Program-made: the position numbers and the translations under genes
The notes under the pieces: model-generated
What the model was told of the DNA's origin: nothing
What the model saw: only the letters and a program-made list of their open reading frames with translations
The model's database searches: none
Shown here: positions 48,768 through 62,275 of the stretch, one piece after another
How the letters are laid out: every line of letters begins with the position of its first letter
Numbering within the stretch: the stretch's first letter is position 1
Assembly: GCF_963924675.1 (NCBI RefSeq)
Contig: NC_089220.1
Coordinates: forward strand, 86,741,168-86,805,167
Source: Phocoena phocoena
Lineage: Eukaryota > Chordata > Mammalia > Artiodactyla > Phocoenidae
Direction: 5' to 3'
Length of the DNA stretch: 64,000 bases

Positions 48768-50240
48768 AAGACCTCCTCCTAAGGGCCAAGAGAACTATAT
48801 ATTTTTGTCCTTTAATCAAATCAGAAAGCCGTGTGTCTGTCGTGCTGTCACTGGCAGCCCTCTGAGTTGTTAGATCAAACCCTCTCATCCTTACTGTTGG
48901 TCCAGTGAGGTGCAGAAAAGGTGATCCTGATGCGAGGTGTTAGGAGGCTAGGTGCTAGGCTCTCAACAAAGTTGTGTTAAATCTGCCCTGACATGTGGAC
49001 AGGAGCGTGGACTTCTGGGTCTGCCCTGGCACCATCACCTCTTTCAGGAGAGAAAGGTGGGGAGGGAGGGAGGAAAGGAAAGGGGGGAGGCGGAGGGAAG
49101 CGGGGAAGGAGGGGCAGGTACAGAACTGTGGCAAGCACTCTGGAAGTCATGAGCAGGGCAGGCTAGTGCTTTATCAAAACTCCTCTCTGTTTAAGTTGTT
49201 AAACACAGTGGTTCTACCCTCACTCTCCTGCCTAAAGCTACAGGATTGCTCATTAATATGGATGAGCTTGGTTTTCACAGGCAAAGTAGGGGCCACACCC
49301 ACTTCCACATGGATGAGCAGAGCCTGCAGTTTCCATGTGCCCAGTAAGGAGCACGAGACTTGGTTGTAACTACACACTTCACTGTCCTCAGTGCTTTAAA
49401 GTGGGTGGTGGGTGCACTCAGAGCATCTGGAGGAAACAACTTTCCTGATCCTTTTGATTCCTTCGCAAGATTCCCCTCAACCTCCACTGGGGCTCATGTG
49501 GAGTTCGGGATCTAGAAATAGGTCTCAAGGCCTTAGAGGACAAGCAGTCTCTGAGGCAATGGCCTCATCCCAATCTTTGCTGTCTGTAAGGCTTTAGGGA
49601 GTGGGGGCAGAGCTGGCTGAGCTGTCTCTTCCACGGCTCTAGGATTCCCTGGCATCACCTCTTCACCTCGGGCTCCACCCTTTACAAGGTAACATCAAGG
49701 TTTTGCTAATGTCCAAATTACATCTTTCTAATATAAAAATTAAGATCCCATTTCAGAGAGTTCTAAATCTCTGAGGTCAGACTTTTAGAGTGAATTTGGC
49801 TTAGATACACAAAACCCGTGGGGGAGCTTTGAAGCTCCAATTCATTGACCCTCTTGTAGGATGGTGTGGGCACAGAGGTTCTTTCTCATCCCCAAGTGGT
49901 GCTGGATGAGACAGGATTCATTCCCTGTAGCTGCCTGCCACAGAACACGATCCCCACAATGAAGAGTTTATCACGGGCCTGATCCATAAGCACATGGGAG
50001 GTCACCCACTTGGATTTAAAATCTTCAGTGTTTCCCAGCTCGTTTTTCAGCGTCCTACTTTGCCATTTCCCAAGTACATTAGGCCGCTGGAGTCTATTTC
50101 AAGCCCCCAAATAAGCAGCAACACGGCCGTCTCCAAAAACATCCATGGTGGCCACATCATTGGTAAAAGAAAAAATGCTTTTGATTAATTCATTACTCCA
50201 GACCCTTTTGCAGATGACCAGTTTAAGGTGAAGTATTCTT

Positions 50241-50445
50241 TTTTTTTTTTTTAACGGTACGCGGGCTTCTCACTGTTGTGGCCTCTCCCGTTGCGGAGCA
50301 CAGGCTCCGGACGCGCAGGCTCAGAGGCCATGGCTCACGGGCCCAGCCGCTGCGCGGCATGTGGGATCTTCCCGGGTCGGGGCATGAACCCGTGTCCCCT
50401 GCATCGGCAGGCGGACTCTCAACCACTGCGCCACCAGGGAAGCCC
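50241..50445 (-). mobile_element. Young CHR-type SINE (short cetacean subfamily), antisense
   Basis: A T-run, then AACGGTACGCGGGCTTCTCA and an end at CCACCAGGGAAGCCC. The exact 17-bp duplication TAAGGTGAAGTATTCTT at 50224-50240 and 50446-50462 shows a clean, probably recent insertion about 230 bp downstream of FRMD5 exon 4. Confidence 0.97.
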
Positions 50446-50675
50446 TAAGGTGAAGTATTCTTAAAGGAAAGAAGCTCACTCCGTTGCAGTTCTGCTGAGG
50501 GGATGAGCAAAGAGAGCATGTGGAAATGAAATATAGAAGTAAGGCTATATTTAGGAAGAATTCCTTGCCTATCAGAGTTGGGAGCTTCCAAAGTAGAGGA
50601 TCTAGGAAGCTACAGTCCCTCTTTCCTATCCTCTCCAACAAGTCTTAGAGGCTGAGGGACATGGGCTCAGCCTTA

Positions 50676-50984
<309 letters not shown>

Positions 50985-51027
50985 ATCTCAACTGCTTCCC
51001 CACAGACTTTGTAAACTCCAACCAATG
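50985..51027 (-). CDS. FRMD5: FRMD5 exon 3 (43-nt small exon, FERM F1 lobe)
   Basis: Small exon after CTGTTTCAG and before GTAAGT. It encodes HWLEFTKSVGKQLR and the first base of Ser84, residues 70-84. The 'WLD..K.I..Q' motif is typical of FERM F1 lobes and is kept here as WLEFTKSV..QL. Skipping it would shift the frame, so it should be constitutive. The Gly at position 79 may differ from the human residue, which I recall as Val but not with certainty. Confidence 0.95.
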
Positions 51028-53344
51028 CTGAAACAGAGAACACAGAACAAGAAAGCCCTAATGAGAAGCAGTGTCAAATATAACTTGTTTTATTCAATTT
51101 AAAAAACTAGACAGATTGTAGCCCAGGGTGAAAGCAGCTCAGAAGCTTGTGATATGTAGGCTTGGAGAGTACAGAATGATATGATTTTCTGAAATAAGCT
51201 CCCCATGGAACCAGCTGTGAAGGGGGGAAGAGATCCAGCTTCAGATGCCATTTCTGGGCTTCCCTGGCAATGCCGCCTTCCAACGTAGGGCGCCAGAGTT
51301 CCAAGCCATGTTTCTGGCATGCCCGTAGGCACAAATGAATGCACCTATGTGTGATGGGGACAGAGCCCCACCTGGCTTTTTAGTAGGGAAATACTCCCTT
51401 TAATGGGTTGTGTTTGTGTTATGCAGTGGGGACAGGATGACACACAGAGGCTATTGGTAGCAGCTCTAGAAAGCACTGGCAGGTGGAATTTCATAAATGT
51501 GGAGAAGGCAGGGATGGCTGGTGTATATCTGATCTTTGTTTGAGCAACGCATTGCCAACCCTTGTGTTAGGGAATACATCCTCAGGATTCCTTGGCATCC
51601 AGGGATGTTTAAAATCTAAGTTTCATAAGATAACTAACCACAATCAATGTGTAGTATCCTGTTTCCCCTGGATTTTCACAGAGGCAGGACATAGTAGCAA
51701 TGCATTTTTTCCCATGGCACTTACGTTTGGGAAAGGAAGCAACAAGAACGTTCTATATCAGTTTCCCACTTCTACATGGATGCCTTATAAAATGCACTAT
51801 TGATGCTTGTTGCTTTTATGATAATCAGGAACCTTGCTAATTTGCAGAGAGCTAGAACTGTTGATATTTGGGGCTTGATTATCTGGAAGTAGCTTAAAAC
51901 CACTGCTCTGTGAGGGCAGAAAATTCTATCTTGTTTACCACTGTATCACTGGTGCCCAGCTCAGTGTTCAATGTGCAGCTGTAGAACAGGAGAAGGAACC
52001 AGGTCCACACCTCCCTCTTTTCTGACTACTCCTATTTAGTAAAACGTCTGGCAGAGTCCTCCCTCTGGCAGGAAAGCAGGCAGGGCCACGCAGACGCATC
52101 CTGGCCTCCCTCGATGCCCAGCTCTCACCTTCTGGGCTGGGCCGTGGGTCACACAGTTAATGGACCCACCAAGAGCTAGTTCTCCTGTCAGCTCCACATG
52201 GATAATCTGGGCTGACATCCTGCTCTCTTGCTTCCTCTGATCTGAGTTCCCACGAGGCTGGCAACTCATTATAGCCACTCAGTGTGGTTAAGAGGTCCTT
52301 CTCACATTACACGGCCCACCGCGGCTTGGCTTCACAGGGAAGCAAAGGCAAGGAGATGAAACTGCACGGAAACAACTGGGGTTCCAGACCATGCCTGTGA
52401 TGGTGGAGGAGGCCTGTCTGTGTGGAGCACACCAGAAGTTTGGACAGTGAGAAGAACACAGCAAGTGTTGGGGACTCAGAAAACTAAATGCCCTGAGGCA
52501 CTGGACCGATAGATTAAAATAAATAAACGAAGATAGATAGAAGCTAAGTGCAATGATAGATCCATTATCAGCAGAAGGCAGAGAGGCTGGATGACGAAAG
52601 GCTATTCCCCTTGGCAATAGCTGGAGAGAAGACTTTAGTTTGTACTGGAGTGCGAGCTCCGGAAAGGAGTGAGGCTGGAGGAGACCGGGAGCAGGTGGAA
52701 AGAAGGCGGAAAGCTTGTCCAAGAGAGGGTCTGGTAGAGAAATCTTGACAGGATCCCCCAAATATGGTGATGGCCAGAGTTACCTTCTGCAGCTGTCTGC
52801 CTATATCTGGGTCCCAGAATTACTAGCAAATTGATAACATTGGGTTGGGGAGTTGGGGTCAGGAGAAGAGTAAAAAGAAGGTTCAGAGAGCGGAGCTTCC
52901 TCCTGCATTTGGGTGAAGGAGCCAAGGTGGTACAATCTTCAGACTCTGGGGGCTTGAAGGGGAGGGTGAGAATAGTCTGAGACCAGGGCCTGAGTCAGGA
53001 ACAGGGGAGAGGGAGTGAGGGCAGCTCCTCCAGGAGGGACCAGAGAAATCTCAGACCCCATGGAGACCCCTGCAGAGCAAGCGATGATGGGATGGATGTG
53101 AGCGCTGGGCTCTGCCGCCCTGGTGCTCAGGGGAAGAGGTCTGGGGTGGGGCGGGGCAGGGAGCTCATCTCCTCCATCTCTATCGTGATCAGTAGATCTA
53201 GGACAATTCTTTACAGGTCCATTACCCCACAGCTCTCAAGGACCCTCTCAAGCCTCCCTGCTCTCCTTAAACCCTCAATAAAAGCACAGAATCATGTCAC
53301 TTTAGAGGTTATAGGGTATGAATTCAGCATGGAACCCCCAGAAA

Positions 53345-53620
53345 CCACACAGGCTCTGGCATCAGGCAGGTCTGAGCAGGAGACAGGCTTTGCCACTTGC
53401 CTTGGGCAAGTTACATAACCTGCCCGAGACCGTCCACTCATCTGGAGAATGGATGGTATAACTGCGGATACTCATCTCATTCATGATAAGGATCGAATAA
53501 CACATGTGAAGCTCTTCGCTTCGTGCCTGATACACCTCATCACTCAACGTCCATTGGCTGAAAGATCTAGATTTGTGCCCAGCGTGGAGCCTGGCACAAA
53601 GGAGTCACTCCGTGAAAGTT
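53345..53620 (+). repeat. MIR SINE
   Basis: AGGCTCTGGCATCAGGCAGG, GCCACTTGCCTTGGGCAAGT, TCATCTGGAGAATGGATGGT and GAGCCTGGCACAAAGGAGTC follow the MIR consensus over nearly its full length. Confidence 0.65.
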
Positions 53621-54257
53621 TATTTCTCCTTTTCCCCATTTCCTTATTTTTCTCTGTCTCCTTTGGCTTTTAATCTTTGTCATCTCAACATACTCTCTTA
53701 TCCTCCTCAAGCACATGCTGATCCAACTAAAAAATAATGAACAGGATACATTTTACCCTTTTTTCTTCATATGCCAACTGCCTTTGGGAGATGAAGAGAC
53801 CTTGGGGTAACTGGTCTTCCTTCTTAAGGAGAAACAGCTCTGACTCCCAAAAATAAACAAACTACAACAACAAAATCCCTTTGTAAAAACAGTCTAAGAC
53901 TCTACCATTACAGAGTGAATGGACACCTAGAGCATGTGAGGACATGTAGCTTCCTGGTGTCGTGGCACTTTGGGGGGTCTTATACTATCGTCCAGAGCTA
54001 AGGATAGTATTTATGCCAAGACAGTGGGGCCTTTACAGGGTGAGGGGCTGACCTCAACACTCCTCAAACACTGGTGATGCTCAAAATTCTGCTGAGCCAG
54101 GAGGAATGAAACATGGCAGCAAAGTGGGGCACGGCTTGTCAAAGGAAACAGATTCAGGCTTTGGTTTCTTTCCTACAGCTCAAGTCTTCAGCATAAAACC
54201 CTAAATGTGACCTGGAGACACAGCGGTTCAGAGCATCAAACAACAAAACAACACCTG

Positions 54258-54603
54258 GGGACTTCTGTGGTGGTGCAGTGGTTAAGAATCCGCCTGCCAA
54301 TGCAGGGGACGCGGGTTCGATCCCTGGTCTGGGAAGATCCCACATGCTGCAGAGCAACTAAGCCCATGAGCCACAACTACTGAGTCTGTGCTCTAGAGCC
54401 CGCGAGCCACAACTACTGAGCCCACGTGCTGCAACTACTGAAGCCCGTGTGTCTAGAGCCTGTGTTCCGCAACAAGAGAAGTCACTGCAGTTAGAAGCCT
54501 GCTCACTGCAATGAAGAGTAGCCCCTGCTCGCTGCAAATAGATAAAGCCTGGGAGCAGCAATGAAGACCTGATGCAGCCAAATAATTAATAAGTGAATGA
54601 ATG
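54258..54603 (+). mobile_element. CHR-family SINE, long form
   Basis: Starts GGGACTTCTGTGGTGGTGCA and ends near AGCCAAATAATTAATAAGTG. Flanks of the type AAACAACAAAACAACACCTG and AAACAAAAAACACAACCTG form the duplication. Confidence 0.94.
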
Positions 54604-55784
54604 AAACAAAAAACACAACCTGATTCTGGCCTGGAGAGGGAGTTACCTGTGGCCCTGGGCACTGGTGGGAGGCTGCACCCTCCGGGGCTCCAAGGTCCCC
54701 AGTGGTGACAGAGATGAAGCTTATGTTTGGAGCTATGAAAAAAATGTGTGGACCCATGAAAGGGGGGCCCTCTGGGGCTCGTGGTGACAGTGCTTTTGGA
54801 GGATGGTAGACGACAGTGGGTGAGGGGAAGGGAGGCAGTGAGGCCTGAATGCTTCTGCATACTTTCCCACTTCGGTGGGGATGCCAGAGAGAACCTCCCC
54901 ACACAGAGCAAAGGGCTGATGGACGGAAGTTATAGAAACTGCAGGTGTGGGCCTGAAGGGTAGCTGGGCAAGTGGAGGGCAGGAACATGGCACTATAACC
55001 CACTAACTCACCCACTCATCATCCCTTCAGCAGACATTTATTGAGAATCCACTGCATTCTAGGCCCTGTGCTAGTTCCATGGGTTACAGTGATGAATGAG
55101 ATGAAGTCCATGCCCTCGTGGAACTCATATTTTTGCAAGGAACACAGGTAATCAAACAGGCGATACCAGCATGGTGTAATAAGTTCTACTCCAATAGGGG
55201 TAGAACAGGGCACATGGGGGCACATCAGAGGGGCCCCTCAGTCAGCGTAGGGGTTAGGGAAGGCTTCCGGGAAGAAGTCAAAGCCTAAGCTGAGACCTTA
55301 CACGTGAGAAGGAGTTAGCCAGAAGGAAAGTGTGGAGAGTAGAGAAGTGAGGAAAGGGGAAGCGATGTTCCAGAGGAGAACTGTACAGGTGAAGGCTCTG
55401 AAGAGGAGAAGTCTGACGTGTGTGGAGAGCCACAGTATCATCTGGTAGGGCCACAGCAGGGTGGAGACGGTTGGGGAGATGAAGCTGGAGGAGTAGTCAG
55501 GGGCCTTGTTTCTGTATCTGTCCAGAATATCACAGTCCTTGTCAATGCCTTGTGTCTGTAGAGCCGCCCACGTTGTGTAGAGCAGAACAAGAACTGCAGG
55601 ATTTGCAAGGGCTGAAAAGCCCGCGTCAGTTCGGCTCCATCTCTGTCCTGCCCAGATTGGGTTCTTGTGGCACTCAGGTGAGACCCTTCCTAACCAGAAC
55701 AAGGCGAATCAGCCCATTTACTAGAGACGGGCAGGACAGCCTCAGCTTGTTACCTGGGCTCTGAGACCACAACACCTGTCCAGC

Positions 55785-55870
55785 TGCCCTGACTCTAACT
55801 GGGCAGCTTTGGGCAAATCACTTCAGCTCTCGAGGCTGCCATTTCAGCATCTAAAAAACGATGGACCACT
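55785..55870 (+). repeat. MIR fragment
   Basis: CTGGGCAGCTTTGGGCAAAT, CACTTCAGCTCTCGAGGCTG and CATTTCAGCATCTAAAAAAC resemble the MIR core. Diverged. Confidence 0.45.
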
Positions 55871-55906
55871 CCGGCTGAGCTCTGCTATGGGGTCTTCCAC
55901 GTCTCA

Positions 55907-56206
<300 letters not shown>

Positions 56207-57039
56207 TCAGTGTAACTTTGTTTTGATGGTCATTAAAAATCGTTTGTAACAGTTGCATGAGGATGTGAAAGGGGCACATGTCCATAACTATGTCCTCCAT
56301 ATTGTGATGGATTCAACATTCTCAGGAATTCTGAGGCTTTCAGCACCTGGAAGGAGCCCAAGAACCCTTCCTTCCACAAAGATGACAGAGAAGGCAGATA
56401 AGAGTCAGGTAGGCCCAGTTCCCACCTATAATGCACACAGCGTTCCTCTGGACTGTCGTGTGGAACTCACCAAGTCCAGCTGGCTCTGCCTCTAAAGTGC
56501 ATCATGAATCCTCCTGCTTCTCTGCATCCCCATCACCAACTCCCTAGGTGAAGCCACCACCACCTCTCAACTGGACCACGGCCAGAGCCTACTAGCCAGT
56601 CCTCTGCTTCTGTGCTCACCCTCTCTCCACATGACGGCCAGGGTGACTGCAATTTAGACAAACTGTCTTTTTTTAATGAATAAGTAATACAGGCACGTAG
56701 TAAGATATTCAAACTTACAAAAGAATATACTATGAAGAGTCTCCCTTTTACCTAGGCTGCAGTTCCCCATCCCCAGAAGCAAACCCTCACCAGCTTCTTG
56801 GGTATCCTTAATGAGGTTACTTTATACACGGGCAAGCCTATATACATATACATCTCCTGTTTTAAAAAGACATCAGCAGCATATTTTATACTGTATTCTG
56901 CTTCTTGGGATTCTTCCCCACGTAGAGTATCTTGTGACTCTTTCTGTAGCAGCACATATAGATATGCCTCACAGCTCTTAACTGCAGCGAGCACACAGTG
57001 ATCTTTAATGACTTTGCCACTCCTGTGTGACACTGTCAG

Positions 57040-57535
57040 CAAGGGGCTTCTCTTGCTCTCCGAATAAAATCCAAGCTCTGACCGCGGCCTCCAAGGCCCT
57101 ACACGACCTGGCTCCTGCCTCCTCTCTGAACTCACCCCAAATCATTCTTCTCACCACTCTCCGGCCACCATCTCTCTGTTCCTGAGCATGCCAAGGCTTT
57201 TCTGCCTCTGTGTCTTTGTACCCCCCTCTGCCTGGGATGCCCTTCCTCCAGCTCTTCATCTCCTTGAGGTCTCAACTCAAATGTCCTTGCTGCAGAGAGG
57301 TCTTTCCCTACAGAACAGCCCCTCCCTGTCACTGTCTATCTCATTTATTTATCCTGTTTATTTCCTTCATGGCACTGACAGTCTGTCATTATCTTGTTGA
57401 TTTGTTTACTTATTTATCATCTGCTCCCTTTCTACACCATACTTTTCATGAGGGTAGGAGCCCTCCCCCAGAATTTAGCACAGGGCTTGGCATATGGCCG
57501 GTGTGTCCTCAATAATTATTTGTTGAATCAATGGA
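57040..57535 (+). mobile_element. L2 LINE 3' fragment
   Basis: CTCTCCGAATAAAATCCAAG, CCTACACGACCTGGCTCCTG and TTCCTCCAGCTCTTCATCTC lead to the end TCAATAATTATTTGTTGAAT, the typical L2 3' order. A related stretch at 56518-56660 may be its 5' continuation, separated by AT-rich sequence. Confidence 0.65.
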
Positions 57536-58517
57536 TAGAAGGTGGAGGGGTGGCTAAAAGGTTTTACACAATGTCAAGAAATTAGGCCACTTCTAAACCC
57601 ATAACCTTCTCTTCAGGGACCTGCCTGGGTATCTCTGATGAGCTGGGAGAATGACTTGCAGGGAAGTGTCAGAACAGCTGGAGCTCTGCAAGACAGCATC
57701 TCTGGGCCTGTCCCCAGTGGTCTCCACAGCTCAGCTGAGATGCCCGTCTCTGGTGGGTCTGTGTTTAATTCCACATGCAAATCAAGGTGGTCTTATAAGA
57801 TCCAAACTATCTCACCTATGACAAGGCCCAAGGCCATGGGTAATTACAGAAGGACCTGGCCCTGCTCCTGGAATGGACAGATCTTTAAGACCTCAAAAGG
57901 TTTACCCCTCACCTCTGTCCCTTCTGCCAGCTCACCCTATACTTTGCCAAGGAGAACTAGGGCAGGATATCAGATCTCTCAGCAAGTATCTTAAGAAGCT
58001 TACCCTTGCAGGATTGGAAGGATGAGTGAGTGGACAGCTCAACTAAGGAAGGTGGTGCCATGTGGGCACCTCCCCTGCTCTTCTGCCGGCCTCACACTCC
58101 CGCCCACAACATAACCTTGAGGCAGCTGGCCCCATTCTTACACCCTTCTGTCTCCCACCAGCAAGAGCTACTCTCACAACAGAGCCTTGTTATGAATCAC
58201 ACGGGGACTTCAGGGCAGTGGGCCACAAACCAGGTCTTTCAAAGGACTCCGTCAACAACTGTCACTGTGGGCAGGGGCTGTCAACTCTTTCCTTACTGAT
58301 GCCCCAGAGTGTGGGAAGAGTTTAAAGTCATTTTTAAGGTTCTGGGAACAGAGAAAATATGCTTAACCCTGTCTCAGGCAGCATGTCCTGTACTATTATC
58401 TCTCTCAAAGCAATTGAAATGGAATACTAAGAGACAGTTGCATATTATGAATATTTTTCTCTACAAATTGTCCTTTGCACCAAGCTGGCTACTGTACTGT
58501 GATCAGCTGGGGTGATT

Positions 58518-58740
58518 TTTTTGTTTTTAATTGAAGTATAGTTGATTTACATATTATGTTAGTTTCAGGTGAACAGCACAGTGATTCAGTACTTTTGCAG
58601 ATTATACTTTATTACAGGTTATTACGAGATAATTGGTATAATTCCCTGAGGTATAGAGTATATCCTTGTTGTTCACCTATTTTATAAATAGTACTTTGTA
58701 TCTGCTAATTCCATACCCCTAATTTGTCCCTCCTGGTGTG
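58518..58740 (-). mobile_element. L1 3' UTR fragment, antisense
   Basis: TTTTAATTGAAGTATAGTTG, TTACATATTATGTTAGTTTC and AGGTGAACAGCACAGTGATT are an L1 3' UTR read backwards. It faces the sense copy at 58873. Confidence 0.88.
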
Positions 58741-58872
58741 AGTTTTAATGGCTGAAGAAGTTCGCTTCCTTACATACAACAGCCATATTAGCAGAAGCCT
58801 GGGGCAGCCATGGGGAAATTGCGCCTCTGTGATAGAAATCACATGGACTTTTGATAAGACTCATGTCTTCCC

Positions 58873-59190
58873 GCAGACACAGAGAATGGACTTGAGGACA
58901 CGGGGAGGGGGAAGGGTAAGCTGGGATGAAGTGAGAGAGTGGCATGGACATATATACACTACCAAACGTAAAATAGATAGCTAGTGGGAAGCAGCCGCAT
59001 AGCACAGGGAGATCAGCTCGGTGCTTTGTGACCATCTAGAGGGGTGGGACAGGGAGGGTGGGAGGGAGATGCAAGAGGCAGGGGATATGGGGATGTATGT
59101 ATATGTATAGCTGATTCACTTTGTTATATAGCAGAAACTAACACACCATTGTGTGAAAGCAATTATACTCCAATAAAGATGTTTAAAAAA
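58873..59190 (+). mobile_element. L1 3' UTR fragment, sense
   Basis: ACAGAGAATGGACTTGAGGA through AATTATACTCCAATAAAGAT and an A-tail. The repeat TCATGTCTTCC at 58861-58871 and again near 59199 is a target-site duplication. 5'-truncated to about 320 bp. Confidence 0.92.
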
Positions 59191-61192
59191 AAAAGAATCA
59201 TGTCTTCCACAAAAACAACTCATACTCATGGGTTGTCAGCTCAAATACACTTGTAGGGCTCTTAGCTGGTAAGAACATTAAATTCAGCAGATCCAACCTC
59301 AGAGTTCTTCCACTTCACAGGAAGAAAAAGGAAGCATGGCTTTTCTCTTTAGGTAGTTGTAAAAAAAAAAAAAGACACATCCCATTGTACATTCCCTTTA
59401 TCAGTGAAAAAGGATCTTTTTATCATTATTTCTCAGCATCTGGTGAAACCCCTGCTCCCCACCATGAAGTCAGAGTTCCCTCAGGTTCCCACCTACCCGT
59501 GGTGGAGGCATGGTTTTGAGCTACGAGGCTCTTGTGGAGACCAATGAAGACAAGCATCTTCCCTTGCTGTGTCTCCAAGGCTGGAGGGAAGGAAGGGAGA
59601 AAGGTAGGAGCAGAGTTCCTCCTTAGAGCGGAATCCCATGAAGTTTAAAACCCCAGAAGAAACACAAAGGCAGGATCTACTGAGAGCCGCTGGAACACCT
59701 TTCACACAGAGTTGCAATCGCCCCTCCCTTGGAGCACCCACTCCTGTGGCTGGTGGAGTGGCCCCAGGCAGTCTTTGGGGGGGAAGTCACATTCAGCTGC
59801 CCCCTCATGGTGGGTTTCTACAGCAAGCCTCTGGCAGGGCCTAGGGTTTAGGAATTTAAAACTTCCTGGCCTTGCACTTCCAGATGCCAGCCGTGTCCTA
59901 GGATTCCCTCTCCGTGGTCTCCCTGCCTTAAGTTGGGGCTTTCTGGAATATTCTCTGGCAGCCAGCTTTCTCCTTTGGTGGGACGGCAAAGTCCAGTGAG
60001 TTCTGTCTCCTTTTCCCTTTGCTGGCAGTTGCCCTGGTGCTATGCTAACCCGTGTGTTGTGTGCTCAATGTTGTGCCATTGATTATACTGGAGAAACAGG
60101 CACTCACGCTGACAGGTGATTACTGTTTAGTCACGAAGTCGGGGCTCCAAGCCTGAGGCCGTTTATCTTCAGGACAAGCGAGCTGAGGCAGAGCACCCTA
60201 ATCCAGCTAAACCTCAGAGGTTATTCTCTTCACAAGGACATTAGTGGGTCAAAATAACGTATTAAGCACCCATCTAAAAACTAAATTTACATTTTATGAA
60301 CCACAATAGCACCTACACACATTTGAAAATAATAGTACGTACACATGCATCCTTTTAATTCTCTCTATATGGTGCTCAGAATGATTCATGAGCCCTTTAG
60401 AATCATTTTGAAACTCAGAGGTCAAGAGAATTCATATTGGTGCTCCTTCCTGGAGGGCCTGGTTCTAGTTCTCTATGGTTTGTCTGTTCTTTAGGGAAGG
60501 CACTGAAGCAGCAAGCAGTAAGCAGGCTTGGGCCAGTGACCTAAACTGGTCAAGGTTAATTGCATTTTCTGCCTCACAGTCAACACCCTTGGGTAGGAGA
60601 ACCGCTTTTTTTTTTAACCCATCACAGGGTCAATCCCAGGGACTCTGGCATGGTGCATCCAGATAAGAGGAGCTAACATGTAGAAAGCTCCCCACTCACT
60701 GGGCCTTATTCAATCCAGCTTACCTGTGAGGCAGGTAGATTATAAGTAAAAACTACCTGAGTCGTGAAGGGGGCACGAGCCATCACAACTTTCTCAGATC
60801 CTGGGCCACATGCAGTTAAAGGGGAGCTGGCCATGGTTTCACGGCCCTTCAAGAAGGCAGAGGGGAGGTGGAAGGCTGCAGGAGGTGGGCACCTGCCCTC
60901 CAAAAGCACAAGAGTCCAGGGGTGCGGAAAGGCCATGCCAGGATGGGGGGTGCCTGGGGGAGGAAGCAAGAGCTGAACAAGTTGTCCTTGGGGGACTGAG
61001 AGGGAGGGACAAGGCACCCAGCACCCTAGGGGTGGGATGGCATCCTAGCCTCTTTTCTGTCTTAACTTTACATTTACATTTCTTGTAGGCCAAAGACTTG
61101 CTGGCTTTCCTTATCCGTGTCGTCTAAAGGCATGTGTGTGCAGCCGTCTGCCAGGTTCAGGAGCAGGTGCTGTGTAAAAGCACTTTAATGTC

Positions 61193-61545
61193 GGAACTTC
61201 CCTGGTGGCGCAGTGGTTAAGAATCCGCCTGCCCATGCAGGAGACACGGGTTCGAGCCCCAGTCCGGGAAGATCCCACATGCCGCAGAGCAACTAAGTCC
61301 ACGTGCCACAACTACTGAGCTTGTGCTCTAGAGCCACGAGCCACAACTACTGAGCCCATGTGCCACAACTACTCAAGCCCGTGTACCTAGAGCCCGTGCT
61401 CCGCAACAAGAGAAGCCACCGCAATGAGAAGCCCGTGCACCGCAACAAAGAGTAGCCCCCGTTCGCTGCAACTACAGAAAGCCCACGCGCAGCAACGAAG
61501 ACCTGAAGCAGCCAAAAATAAATAAATAAATTAAAAAAAAAAAAA
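61193..61545 (+). mobile_element. CHR-family SINE, long form
   Basis: GGAACTTCCCTGGTGGCGCA through AGCCAAAAATAAATAAATAA and an A-tail. The repeat GCACTTTAATGTC is at 61180-61192 and 61546-61558, exact. Confidence 0.96.
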
Positions 61546-62180
61546 GGCACTTTAATGTCACAGAGGAACAGCCACATCAGCTCATCTTCTCAGGGCCGGG
61601 GCATGAGTACACTGAGCTGAGAAGTGTGAATCAATCACTGGGGTGCGGTCCTGCCCCTGTGTTCGCACACTACAAGTGGCCTGGCTTTCTGAGGCTCAGG
61701 GACGAGAGGGGCACAAATGCTAACAGCAGGCCCCCAGATTTCTTAACCTCTGCACCTTCCATGCCAATTTACATTTTCTTTGAAGGGACAGAACTCCTGC
61801 CGAGCTTCTGGCCCAGGAGCCCACTTTTCTTGCTTAGTCATAAACCAACAAAATCTGCCCAGGAACTGCTGAGGCTGCGGCTAGAAAAGCAGCCAGCTCG
61901 CTCTGGTAGAAGATGAGGGAGGGTAATTGCAGGGAGAAATGCAGCTGTACTGTGTCATATAGCTGTTTGCCCCCGTGCAGCAGGGCCAGAGCTTAGCCCC
62001 ATGCAGGCCCTCGCTCCCTACTCTCAGAGGAGATGGACTCGAGAGCTCGGCAGTTAGGCTGGGAACGATGGAGCCCGTGCAGGTACTTGGTACCTAGAAT
62101 GTAGCACCAGGAGGCTGCCCTGGAGCCAGGTGGCCATGTGGCTCCTGAGGGAGAGGTCCGGCCCTGAGGAGGGAAGGCAG

Positions 62181-62275
62181 AGTTCAGAGGGAGAGAGGAG
62201 AGAGGAAGAGAGGGAGAGAGGAACAGTGGTCACCCAGAGAGTTCAGAGGGAGAGAGGAACAGTGGTCACCCAGAC
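62181..62275 (+). repeat. Small tandem duplication, purine-rich
   Basis: AGTTCAGAGGGAGAGAGG and AACAGTGGTCACCCAGA each occur twice. The first pair is separated by an extra GAGA-rich insert and the second pair is adjacent. A local slippage duplication. Confidence 0.85.
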
